Shown here: piece by piece, positions 52,226-62,714 of the stretch | Layout: the number at the start of each line of letters is the position of its first letter | Numbering within the stretch: the stretch's first letter is position 1 | NCBI GenBank assembly: GCA_029953675.1 | Contig: JAMWBK010000012.1 | Coordinates: 372,001 to 436,000 of the forward strand | DNA length: 64,000 nt | Direction: 5' to 3' | DNA from: Rhodosorus marinus | Taxonomy: Eukaryota > Rhodophyta > Stylonematophyceae > Stylonematales > Stylonemataceae | The notes under the pieces: generated by a model | Told to the model about the DNA's origin: nothing | The model's database searches: none | The model's input: the letters and a program-made list of their open reading frames with translations, nothing else | Translations under genes and position numbers: made by a program

Positions 52226-52226
52226 T

Positions 52227-52262
52227 GAACGAATGGTTTAATCGGAGGCTGAAAGAAAAAAC
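52227..52262 (-). mobile_element. 35-bp F1 terminus inserted in an F2 tail
   Basis: 'gaacgaatggtttaatcggaggctgaaag' with an A-run is the complement of the extreme F1 3' end. It separates the F2a hairpin from tail units (AAAGCCAGTAAATCC). Confidence 0.75.
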
Positions 52263-52312
52263 AAAGCCAGTAAATCCAACGGGAACTCTTGAAGATAGCC
52301 TCTTGAAGATAG

Positions 52313-53672
52313 CATGAGCCCCTCGATCTTGAAGCTGCTCCCGACAGGGACTTTATCCGTGCACAGATCGCTCTACCGTTGCGATTAGGGGGATTCGGCG
52401 TCGCAGACCGTGGGCTGGTATGCTCGCCAGCGGCGGTTGCCTCCTGGGCTACCGCGCTGCGAACGTTGGTGACCTTCCAGATGCGAAGTGCCTGCCTCTT
52501 GGCTCGAGCTTTGACCAACGAGGATCCAGTGACCCTGCCGCCCCCGCTTTTGACAATTTATGATGGTCTTCAACACGCGTTCAGGAGGTGCAACGCCGTG
52601 CCGGACGCAAATCGGTCCCGCTTTCGTTCCTGGAGGGAGCTGTTATGGGGACGAGCTGAAGCGATTGAGGATTCTCCCCTCGACCGAGTTCTTGCCGATA
52701 TCGGAGAGGCTAGCCCCGGGTCCCCTGTTGCAGACTACCCGGGTTTGAGCCGATTGTGGAGCTCCCGCACTGATGTGATTCAACATAGCCTCACCTGGGG
52801 CCACCACAGTGCCGCTCACACAGTCATGCTCAATTCTCCTCTTACGCCGCCTACCACTGCCGCTCGTCTCCGCGGCATGGGAGGCCACCTCTCGCACTTG
52901 TGGTTAACCACTCTACCGTCGTCATTGAGTCATCGTCTCGATGCTTTCCAGTTCCGTTCTGCCGCACGGATCTATCTCGGTTTGCCACAGGCTCCGTGGC
53001 ACTCTAATCGGCCGTCTTTCTCTCAGGGATGTGAGAGCCGGATTGACGCTTGTGGCTACCACTTCCTGGGTTCCTGCGGACTGTTGCGAGGTCTCCGTAC
53101 GAGGCGTCACACTCGCCTCAAGTACATCCTCAGCGAATTTTTGACTCGGATAGGGCATACGGTTGAGGTTGAGTCGGAACTGCCCAGATCAATCTCGGAC
53201 TCTGCACTGCCCCGTTGTATAGCCGATCTCCTCGTCTCTGACGCTGCTGCCAGACGCTCAACATATGTGGACCTTGCGATTACCTGCCCCGTGGCCAGCG
53301 CCCACCTCACCGCAGCCGCCCGCCGCCGGGGGGCCGCGGCTTCAGCCCTTCGAAGAGTTAAGGAACGACGGTATGCTGAGAGCATGGCCAGTCTGCCTTG
53401 CGCTGAGGGTCGCTCTCACCGGTTCCAGCCATTCATTGTGGAAAGCTTTGGTCACGTCGATAAGTCGGGTTTAGAGTGGTTGCGGAAATGTTTTGCTGAG
53501 CATCCTACTGAATATTTGGCGCTCTTGAGGCGTTTAAGTGTCTCCCTTTGGCGATATTCCAGCGACATGCTTTCCGAGGCGCGCCATCGGCGCCTGGGGT
53601 TGCATACTTCCCTCCCTAGTTATTGGTTCATCTTCACGCCTTGCGTAGCGCTTCAGGCTATGCTAGTAAAGT
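52313..53672 (+). mobile_element. F2b copy, first of a tandem pair
   Basis: It begins inside the linker ('atgagcccctcgatc') and runs open to the end of ORF2. The usual stop TAG is TGG here (SYWFIF), so the frame continues through the hairpin and tail (AGTAAAGTCC) into the next copy. CCHC (CESRID..H....C; first Cys changed to Ser, SQGC) and REL residues are present. Confidence 0.85.
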
Positions 53673-54828
53673 CCCCGCTTTTGACAATTTATGATGGTCT
53701 TCAACACGCGTTCAGGAGGTGCAACGCCGTGCCGGACGCAAATCGGTCCCGCTTTCGTTCCTGGAGGGAGCTGTTATGGGGACGAGCTGAAGCGATTGAG
53801 GATTCTCCCCTCGACCAAGTTCTTGCCGATGACGGAGAGGCTAGCCCCGGGTCCCCTGTTGCAGACTACCCGGGTTTGAGCCGATTGTGGAGCTCCCGCA
53901 CTGATGTGATTCAACATAGCCTCACCTGGGGCCAACACAGTGCCGCTCACACAGTCATGCTCAATTCTCCTCTCACGCCGCCTACCACTGCCGCTCGTCT
54001 CCGCGGCATGGGAGGCCACCTCTCGCACTTGTGGTTAACCACTCTACCGTCGTCATTGAGTCATCGTCTCGATGCTTTCCAGTTCCGTTCTGCCGCACGG
54101 ATCTATCTCGGTTTGCCACAGGCTCCGTGGCACTCTAATCGGCCGTCTTTCTCTCAGGGATGTGAGAGCCGGATTGACGCTTGTGGCTACCACTTCCTGG
54201 GTTCCTGCGGACTGTTGCGAGGTCTCCGTACGAGGCGTCACACTCGCCTCAAGTACATCCTCAGCGAACTTTTGACTCGGATAGGGCATACGGTTGAGGT
54301 TGAGTCGGAACTGCCCAGATCAATCTCGGACTCTGCACTGCCCCGTTGTATAGCCGATCTCCTCGTCTCTGACGCTGCTGCCAGACGCTCAACATATGTG
54401 GACCTTGCGATTACCTGCCCCGTGGCCAGCGCCCACCTCACCGCAGCCGCCCGCCGCCGGGGGGCCGCGGCTTCAGCCCTTCGAAGAGTTAAGGAACGAC
54501 GGTATGCTGAGAGCATGGCCAGTCTGCCTTGCGCTGAGGGTCGCTCTCACCGGTTCCAGCCATTCATTGTGGAAAGCTTTGGTCACGTCGATAAGTCGGG
54601 TTTAGAGTGGTTGCGGAAATGTTTTGCTGAGCATCCTACTGAATATTTGGCGCTCTTGAGGCGTTTAAGTGTCTCCCTTTGGCGATATTCCAGCGACATG
54701 CTTTCCGAGGCGCGCCATCGGCGCCTGGGGTTGCATACTTCCCTCCCTAGTTATTAGTTCATCTTCACGCCTTGCGTAGCGCTTCAGGCTATGCTAGTAA
54801 AGTCCAGTAAAGTCCAGTAAATCCAACT
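53673..54828 (+). mobile_element. F2b copy, second of the tandem pair
   Basis: It starts at 'ccgcttttgacaatttatgatgg' directly after the tail of the first copy and is nearly identical to it at a spacing of 1131 bp (377 codons). The pair shares the Cys-to-Ser change in the CCHC motif (SQGC) and the CTGCCCCG variant, which points to segmental duplication rather than two independent insertions. It ends with TAG, hairpin and three AGTAAAGTCC units. Confidence 0.85.
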
Positions 54829-55161
54829 CTTGTCAGAAAAGCATGATACTAATTTAACCAGTCAGGACGACATCAGTAAATTTGTTAGTGTAGCCCTGAG
54901 CGTCACCCGTTCGCAGTTTTGGTTTCGTGAGGGTGTATGGTGCTGGCTTTTGGTGGTTTTGAGTCGCAATTGTGTTCTTCGGTGGGAGGCGCTTCTTTCT
55001 GCAGCCTTTTCCCCCGCATCTTCTAGCGGTGTGGTGCGTGCTGGGGGTTGCTAGAGCCCCTTGGAGGTCGTGGTGGTTTTTCTTTGGTTGCAAACGTTGG
55101 GAACAAGTTCTCTTTTGGGGGGTTTCGTGGGGGAATCGGTTTTTCACACCTTCCTATCGTT

Positions 55162-56460
55162 ATGGTTGGGGTTTCCCCACCTATTCCGGTGGACGGAGCC
55201 GTTCTCTCAGCGCCCGTGGAGCTCAGCGTGGGCGGGTTTAGTACCGCGGCCACCCTCACGGACTGCGCTGACGAGTTGGCCCATGGGATCTGCTCGAAAC
55301 TGACGAGTCTTCTTGTGACTGCTCCCCAGGAACACCGCCTGCCCCTGCTGATCGCCTATTTGGAGCGCTTCTCCGCCTCCGCGCCTGCCCCATAACCCCC
55401 GGTGCCCGTCCCCGCGGATCCGCACGGTACAACGGGGCCTGCCTTCAACCGACCCGAGCGCTCCGCTCCGGTCATTCCTGATTCCGACTGGCCTACCCCT
55501 ATTGAAGGACAGACGCCTCCTGGGCCCGCGTCGGGCCCGAATCCTGCTCCCTCCAGTGCCCCACGTGCTTCCTATTCGCAGGTCCTTCGCAGGGGCTCTT
55601 CTGAACAACGCCCGACGGCAATGGTGCGTATGATGCCACAACACATCCCTATTGACTTTTCTCGCCAACTATCTCCGTTCCACTTTGTTTGGATGACGAA
55701 CGTGCGTCCCCAGACCCCCTCTCGTGGTCGGGGCGGCGCTCCCGTCCACTACCGCGATTTTCGCGACACCATGGCTTCCTCCCTTGGGGTCGTCCGGTCT
55801 GAATTCCTATATCTGGACTTCACGGGCCCTCATGCCTGTTTTCTTGTTACTGACTCGGCTTACCAGTTCCTTCAATCGCTTGTAACCACCCCCGCGCCCC
55901 AGCGCTCTGCTCTGGCCAACATGATACTGACTCGTCCTCATGTCTCTTTGTTTGTCGAGTTCGATCGTTTTGACGCCGGCTGGGTTCCTCCGTCGGCCTT
56001 GGAAAACCTGGATGCCTCGCAGGCTTCGGTTGTCGCCCTACACACTCATGCGGCGCGACTCTCGCTCATACAGGCGAGCCTCTTCGCGCGTTTTCCTCCT
56101 CGCGGGATCCTCCGCACCTCGCTAGAGGCCTTTCTCTGCACCGAGGCCACCCTGCTGGAAACCCACCCTGCGTTTGACCTTCTGCCGCCGACTCTTGAGC
56201 ACCCTTCCTCCCCTCGCCCTGCCTCCGAGGCTCGTGACACCGACATGGCAGAAGCACCATCGGCCTCTCCGAATCCGCTGGCTCTGGACACCCTCAGTCA
56301 AGACTCCGCTGCTGAAAACCCTGTGTCTACTTTCTTCAGGTCTTTTAGTTCATTTGTGCGCCCCCCACGTAAGCGTCGTGCGGCTCCTGAGCCTCCCTCC
56401 GACGCACCTCCTCCGGATATTCGATCTGCCTTCCCGACTGAGGGGAGGCCCGATGTCTGA
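55162..56460 (+). pseudogene. F1 ORF1, one premature stop
   Basis: The ATG at 55162 (MVGVSPPIP) matches the start in the copy at 44183. A TAA at about 55394 replaces the Tyr codon (TAC) found in that copy, so a single change breaks it. The rest is open: Pro-rich spacer, then the RRM-like core (FVWMTNVRPQT, YRDFRDTMASSLG, LYLDFTGPHACFLV), a helical part, and a basic C-terminus (PPRKRRAAPEP) that could bind nucleic acid or act as a nuclear signal (inference). Confidence 0.8.
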
Positions 56461-59400
56461 GTCTTCTTCCTCCGCGTGCGTGTCGTCCCGGTTACCCCTG
56501 TTTACCAGTGACCGCTCAGCCTGGCATGAGCGTGTTCTCTCGTGGTTTTCGCACCTTGTTTTCTCCTACCCGGACGGTTCCCTTCCCCTTTGTCGTCAGA
56601 GCACGGCCGTACGGCTCCCTCGTCGACTTCATAAGCCCCTAGGATTGGTGTTGGATTTTCTCTGGCAGCAGGTCGCGGCGAACCCTCACTGCTGTCTTCG
56701 ATGGGAACTCTTGTTCTTTTTTCCCCGCCTCGTGCTCACCTCCTCTACCGTCCCCCTCAACCCACATCCTCGCCGGGTCCACCCTCGCCAAAAAATACAA
56801 ATGTTCCTTTCCGGCAATTTTGAGGACCTCGAACGTCTTTATTTCGCTTCTCTCTATTCCTTTTCTCCTAGGGCTCCCTCAGCTTTCAGGCCTTCTCGAC
56901 AGAATCGGGCGCGTCACGCGGTGGCAGGCGGTGATCTGCGGCGGGCAGCCGGGATCCTCCAGCAGCGGCAACCTGTGGTTCCATACTCCGATGATCTTTC
57001 TTCACCGCTCCGTTTGCTCTTTCCCTCGGAAGGCTCTCCTTGGGACTCCTCGTTTGAATCAGTGTTGGAAGGTACCGCGCCGCGCCACATCCCAGTGCGC
57101 GGTTAGTGGTCAATCTGGAGGCGGTACGTGAGTTGGTTCATGATGCTCCGAAGGGCCGTTCCCCAGGGCCCTCGGGGCTGCGGGTGGAATATCTCCGTTT
57201 CTTAAGTGATGAAGGTTTGAAGGCGTTGGCGTTGGTGGTCGAAGCGCTTGTGAATGGTGATCCCCTGTGTGAGTGTGCGTGGTTCTTGGTCGGGCGTTCG
57301 CAGTTGTGTCTGCTTTCGAAGCCCGGCCACACGGCCTCGAGCCCTGCTATTCGCCCTATTGGCCTGGTTGAGGTGGTCCGCAAATTGGCGGCGCGGTGGT
57401 TAGTGAAAATCCTGGTTCCCGAATCCCGCCGTCTCTTTGGGCACGTGCAGTTAGGCGTGGGCTATCGTGGTGGCTGTGAGTTGTTGTCTGTTTTACTCCG
57501 TTCGGAAATGGCGTACTCCCCAGATTCTGGGCTCCTCTCTGTAGATTTTACCAATGCGTTCAACCGCGTCTCTCGTCCGGCTCTCATGCACGTGGTACGC
57601 GAAGTCTTCCCTGTAGGCTTTCCCTTTTTTAGTAGACTTTATTCTCCGTTTGGTCGTGGGGCTACCTATGACACCCTTGGCGCTTCCTCACACACGTTTG
57701 CGGCGCGAACAGGGGTACAACACGGTGATCCCTTGTCTCCTTTCCTACATGCCTGTGGACTACAACTAGTCTTGCTTTGTCTTCGCTCCGAAAATCCCGC
57801 AGGTTCGTACGGTTGCATACCACGACGAAGTGTGCCTCTTGGGCCCCCCCGATACTCTAGCGCTTGCTTATGATCGTCTCCGCTCCTTGGCTTCGCGGGT
57901 TGACTTGGAGGTTAATCATCACAAATCGTTCTACTGGGGAGGTGTAGCTGCACAAGAGCAGCAGGTACCTGCGTCGTTCCAGGATATTTGGAGACCGGAT
58001 GGTTTTGTCCACTTAGGCATCCCCTACGGGTCGCCGTCCTTCGTTGAAGGCGAGTTGCTGCAGCTCCTCGGTTAGCACAGACAGCTGGTTGCAGAGCTTC
58101 GACGGCTACCTCCGGGCTTCCTCCAGTGCTCGTTGTTGTTGTTTCGGTATTGTTGCAGTCAGCGGTTAACCTATTGGCTCCGCTCACTGCCAACTCATTG
58201 GGGCCCGTGGTTGGCCACTCGTGCGGATGCTGAAAGTTTCCGTGACCTTGGGTATTTTCTCGATGAGGAGCTGAGCGCTCTGTCGCGACCCACCTGTGAT
58301 GTTGTGCGCGCCCAGGTAGGCCTCCCATTGCGATTAGGGGGACTGGGCCTCTGCAATCGTGTTGTGGTCCAACCTGCAGCCGCAGTAGGGGCCTGGGGAA
58401 CCGCACTTCCCACTTTGAGCAGCTTGGGTATCTCGAAGTTCCGCAATTTGATGGCGAGCCTCTCGCGGGGTGTCTTGCTTCCCAGCGTACCGGAAAGCGC
58501 CCAAGACTTGTTTCTGGAGCTCCAAGCCGCCCTGAATTCCTGTACTAGTCTCCCCGAAACCGTTCAACCCCGTCTTTCTGACTGGCGAGCTGTATTTGAC
58601 CGCTCTCGAGGCTCCGCCCCGGGGATTCGTCCTGCGCCTGAACCTGTTCTAGTGGAGATTGACCCAGTGGTTGCCGCAGAAGAAGAAGTTCCCGTTGATC
58701 CTCCTGATGATTCCCAGCGCGCTGGGAGCCGAGCTCAAGCACGCACGGATGCGCTGCAAAATATCCTTTCTTGGGACTTGCACCGTGCTGCATATGGCCG
58801 ACTCCTCGCGCAGATGGTCTCATCTTCTCGCGCTCGCGTCCGCCTACGTAGTCTTGGAGGGGTTATTAGCTCTCAGTGGCTCATGACCGTACCAGCCTTT
58901 CCGCCACTCACACTGTCGGATTTCGAAGTGCGTACTTCACTGCGCTTATACCTCGGTTTACATCAGCCCCCTGGCCGTACGAGATGGGTTCGTCGTGCCC
59001 TCTCTGCTCTCAGACTGAAGACAACGCAGATTGTGGCGCCCACCTGCTCGCTAGTTGCCCGGCGGTGAAAGGTGCTCGAACCCGCCGCCATACACGGATC
59101 TTGAACCTGTTATACCGGGAACTTCGGCCTATAGTCCGGCAAGCCGGTCTGGAAATCGAACGTGAGAAACCTTTACCCGTCGCGGACTTTCAAAATGATG
59201 AACGCCGTGTAGCCGACCTGGTGATCACCTGTGAGGACAGCCACCGTACCACATACGTTGATCTTGCTGTTCCTAATCCTCAAGCTAGTCGTTATCTCCC
59301 GGCTGCGGGGGAGCGCCGTGGATCTGCCGCCGCCAGTATGACACGCCGCAAAGAGATCAAATACGCGGGGGCTTTGTCTCCCCCTGGTGTTCGTGCTTCG

Positions 59401-59595
59401 GCACTAGCACATCGCTTGGTACCCCTGATCATTGAGTGCTTTGGGTTCATGGACTCTGTTGGTTCTCGCTGGCTTCGGGAGTTGTTCCGCGAACGCCCTG
59501 ACCGTCTTCAATCGTTGTTTACCCGCTTAAGTTTCCTGCTGTGGCGCATGAATGCCGCTTTGATGCTGGAGGCGCGAGTACTTCGCCGCGCTTAG
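56453..59595 (+). pseudogene. F1 ORF2: reverse transcriptase, CCHC motif, REL endonuclease (frameshifted)
   Basis: The start ATG is within the ORF1 stop (ATGTCTGA; -1 frame). N-terminal region to about 57100 (frameshift), RT with LSVDFTNAFNRVSR (motif A), GVQHGDPLSP (motif B) and YHDE (motif C, after a frameshift at about 57795), a TAG at 58073, thumb and linker (58133-58970), a frameshift by loss of one T in a CCCCCTTGG run at about 58970, then CCHC (CPLC..H....C), REL core VADLVI, 14 residues, VDLAV, RRKEIKYAG. Motif C with Glu for the second Asp would abolish catalysis in this copy. The remaining architecture fits early-branching REL elements (R2 and relatives). Confidence 0.85.
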
Positions 59596-59647
59596 TCTTT
59601 TTTTCCCCTCGGGGTTTTTTTTTCAGCCTCCGATTAAACCATTCGTT

Positions 59648-59738
59648 CGAGTCCCGAAGCACGAGTTCTTCGCCGCACTTAGTCTTTTTTTCCCCTCGGG
59701 GTTACTTCTTTCAGCCTCCGATTAAACCATTCGTTCGA
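59648..59738 (+). mobile_element. Second F1 terminus directly after the full-length copy
   Basis: 'gcacgagttcttcgccgcacttagtc', CCCCTCGGGG, T-poor variant 'ttacttctttcag', 'cctccgattaaaccattcgttcg'. CGAGT occurs after both termini, consistent with a 5-bp target duplication at the end of the first copy. Confidence 0.8.
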
Positions 59739-59739
59739 G

Positions 59740-60110
59740 TAAATTTATATCACCTCAAAAGATGAATTCCCGTCAAGAAAAAAGTTTCATAGAAAAAAAA
59801 CAAAGCTTGGTTACCGAATCTGATAAACGATGTATATCCCGGTATGGAACGAATATCGCGTTGAAAAAAAACAACAACGAAACTAGTCCGTCCATATCTC
59901 AGTCAATTTATATCACCTCAGTTTACAAACCCTGTCATGAATCATTGTTTTCATAAAGCAAATGGTAGTATTGAATCTAATAAACGATATAGATAGCTAT
60001 TAACTCCGTGCATTTGTCTTGCCTTTTCGGTTTTTGGGTGGAAGAAGATGAAATCCGGTTGGAGTGATGTCGATGGCTGGTAGCCCGGTTGTGGTAGCCT
60101 CACCATTCAT
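59740..60110. other. AT-rich spacer
   Basis: 'atttatatcacctca' occurs at about 59744 and again at about 59908, with 'aaacgatatagat'-like sequence following each, so a divergent 160-bp duplication is likely. No gene is seen. Confidence 0.4.
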
Positions 60111-60111
60111 T

Positions 60112-60165
60112 CAGTACGAACGAACGGTTTAATCGGAGGCTGAAAAAAAAAAAAAAAAAGCCTCA
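60112..60165 (-). mobile_element. F1 terminus fragment
   Basis: 'cgaacgaacggtttaatcggaggctg' followed by a 17-A run is the complement of the F1 3' end with an expanded T-run. Fragment only. Confidence 0.7.
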
Positions 60166-60454
60166 GTAGGGCTAAAGTCATTCAGCCAACCCCGATTTCC
60201 TTTGAATGAATGAATGATTTCCTTTAGAGCTCGGAGGGGCAGCCAAGTCCAAAGTTTCTGAGGCAGGCAGAGGAATTTTGGGTGATCGGACAACTGGTAG
60301 CCCTGGTGGTGGTAGCCTTGGGGGGCTGAACACTCTCAGCTAAACCTGGCTTCAGGCGGAGATCGGAGTGGGCACCTTTGTGCCGACTCCGCTGAGGTGC
60401 AGGAAATCTCTGTAAAAATAAGAGCAAAACGCGGAATTCATGAGGAAGCACTCC

Positions 60455-61185
60455 TACTTGCCAGCACGGATCTTCCTTGGGTTTGCGCCCAGGCTCCGTG
60501 GCATCCAGCCGCCCTTCCTTTTTGTCAGTGGTGCGAGAATCGGATCGACCGTTGTGGCTATCACTTTCTGGGCTCGTGTGCACTTCTGAGAGGCCTACGG
60601 AGGAGACACCACAAGCGCATGAAGTAAGATTTGACCCGAGTTTACCGCACTGTCGAATTCGAATCAGATGTGCATCGATCCGGCTCGGCTACCGCGGCAT
60701 CCCTCTTAAACAGGGACCTACTCGTCCACACAGCCGTTCGACGTTTAGAACAAGTGGACCTCCCCAGCACTTGCCCACAGCCAAGTACCTAATTCCCACC
60801 CGCCGCCATCCGCCTGGATACTGCAGCTGCTGATCTTCCCCGGCAGAAGGAACTACGGTACCCGAGAAGCATGACCAGCTCCCCCTTGTTTTGAGTTCAG
60901 GGTTCGAAGGTTTCAGCTTTTCGTTATCGAAAACTTTGGTAACCTTGAAAAGCCAACCTCGGAGTGGCTTTGCAAATGTTCTACTGGTCATTCTGCGGAT
61001 TCTTTAGTACTGATACAACGTTGAGCATCCTACTGAGTACTTGGGGCTTTTACGATGTTTGAGTGCCGCCCTGTGGCGATATTTTAGCCTCATGCTTGCC
61101 GAGGCGCGCCATCGGCGCCTGGGTTTGCACGCTTCCCTCCCTAGTTCTTAGTTCCTTTTCACGCCTTGCGTAGCGCTTCCATACG
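60455..61185 (+). mobile_element. Old F2-like copy (CCHC to 3' end)
   Basis: It matches 'LGLRxAPWHPAALPFCQWCENRIDRCGYHFLGSC' type sequence at 60475-60590, then decayed REL and C-terminal blocks, ending with the F2 stop region and 'cacgccttgcgtagcgcttc' at about 61160-61180. It has many frameshifts. The last hairpin is cut by the next copy. Confidence 0.7.
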
Positions 61186-61790
61186 GTTGAGGTGGAATCG
61201 GAACTACCCAGATCGGTCTCGGATAGGGCACCGCCCCGCTGTATCGCAGATCTCCTCGTCTCCGATGCTGCCGCCAGACGCTCAGCCTATGTTGACCTCG
61301 CGATTACATGCCCTGTGGCAAGCGCCCATCTCACGGCTGCCGCCTGCCGCCGAGGAGCAGCTGCTTCGGCCCTTCGCCGCGTGAAGGTACGACGGTATGC
61401 TGAGAGTATGGCCAGCCTGCCTCGCGCTGAGGGTCGCTCCCACCCGTTCCAGCCTTTCATTGTGGAAAGCTTCGGTCACGTGGAGCGGTCGGGTTTGGAG
61501 TGGTTGCGGAAATGTTTCACTGAGCATCCTGTTGAATACTTGGAACTTTGGCGGCGCTTAAGTGTCTCTCTGTGGCGATATTCGAGCAGCATGCTTGCCG
61601 AGGCGCGCCATCGGCGCCTGGGTTTTCATGCTTCCCTACCTAGTTCTTAGTTCCTTTTCACGCTTTGCGTGGCGCTGTAGGCTATGCTAATAAAGCCAGT
61701 ACAACACCTTTTGCGTAGCGCTTTAGCCTATGCTAGTAAAGCCAGTTATGCCCATAAAGCCAGTAAAGCCCAGTAAAGCCAGCCAGATAC
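61180..61790 (+). mobile_element. F2a 3' fragment with extended tail
   Basis: It begins in the REL domain ('catacggttgaggtgg'), with 152 open codons (61192-61650) ending FHASLPSS. Two hairpins and about seven AGTAAAGCC / AATAAAGCC units occupy 61660-61790, so at least two tails are stacked here. Confidence 0.85.
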
Positions 61791-61791
61791 A

Positions 61792-61930
61792 ATGGTTCGC
61801 TTGGATCACGCACTTTCACAGACATGCGACAAAAAATCCATCACCCCAGTAAAACCACCATGTTTCTGCTCCTTCCCGAGCTACTCGTGTCCTGGCTGGC
61901 AAGTGTCCGTGGTGCTTAGTCAGGTACAGC
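61792..61930. other. Short unassigned spacer
   Basis: Non-repetitive sequence between two F2 tails. An ORF starting at 61792 reads on into the next F2 fragment and is not a gene. Confidence 0.35.
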
Positions 61931-61934
61931 GAAG

Positions 61935-62240
61935 GAGGGATTTCGTAGCGCTTAAGGCTATGTTAGTAAAGCCAATTGGCGCTCTTGAGGCGTTTAAGTG
62001 TCTCCCTTTGGCGATATTCCAGCGACATGCTTTCCGAGGCGCGCCATCGGCGCCTGGGGTTGCATACTTCCCTCCCTAGTTATTAGTTCATCTTCACGCC
62101 TTGCGTAGCGCTTCAGGCTATGCTAGTAAAGTCCAGTAAAGCCAATAAAGCCAGCCAGTAAAGCCACCAGATTTGTTTCGGGATGGGCAAGAGCCCTGTT
62201 GCTAGGTTTACTTTTACTATGCTAGTAAAGTCCTTTTACC
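61935..62240 (+). mobile_element. F2b 3' fragment flanked by F2 tails
   Basis: An F2 hairpin-tail (61945-61975) leads directly into an F2b end ('ttggcgctcttgaggcg'), which ends with its own hairpin and several AGTAAAGCC units (62100-62170). Another GCTAGTAAAGTCC occurs at 62221. The fragment clearly entered a pre-existing F2 tail. Confidence 0.8.
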
Positions 62241-62334
62241 GAAGGCTTGCCTCCTGACGTCAACGGGCTTCCCAGTGGCGACTCAGCTTCGCCTGAAGGA
62301 GACGTGATGATGTCCGCTAGACAAGTGTATACTG

Positions 62335-62712
62335 GGCTTGACTTAGGCTATATTAGCATTACTGGCTTTATTAACATACCCTACAGCGCTACGCAAACCG
62401 TGAAAAGGAACTATTAGCGTTACTAGCATAGCCTGAAGCGCTACGCAAGGCGTGAAAAAGAACTAAGAACTAGGGAGGGAAGCGTGCAAACCCAGGCGCC
62501 GATGGCGTGCCTCGGCAAACATACTGCTAGAATATCGCCACAGGGCGGCACTCAAACGCCGTAAAAGCGCCAAGTACTCAGTAGGATGCTCAGCGAAACA
62601 TTTCCGCAACCACTCTAAACCCGACTTATCCACGTGACCAAAACTCTCCACAATGAAAGGCTGGAACCGGTGGGAGCGACCCTCGGCGTAGGGCAGACTG
62701 GCCATGCTCGCA
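62335..62712 (-). mobile_element. F2 3' fragment on minus strand, double tail
   Basis: Two hairpin-tails in complement (about 62345-62395 and 62405-62455) precede ORF2's last 80 codons (62705-62463). As on the plus strand nearby, a copy has joined the tail of another. Confidence 0.8.
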
Positions 62713-62714
62713 GC

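Larger units (their letters stand above)
54917..59647 (+). mobile_element. Full-length F1 non-LTR retrotransposon (degenerate)
   Basis: About 4.73 kb: 5' end TTTTGGTTTCGTGAGGG (shared with 44428), 5' UTR, ORF1 (55162-56460), ORF2 (56453-59595), 3' UTR with TTTTTTTCCCCTCGGGG, T-run and terminal CATTCGTTCG. ORF2 begins 8 bp before ORF1 ends. It is the reference for F1. Inactive: one stop in ORF1, three frameshifts and one stop in ORF2, and RT motif C is YHDE. Its 3' end is followed by a second short F1 terminus. Confidence 0.9.

Noticed and set aside
52379-54757. 792-codon ORF as a possible host gene
   Set aside because: It is two tandem 5'-truncated F2b copies joined because the first stop codon is mutated; the middle reads the 3' UTR and tail.
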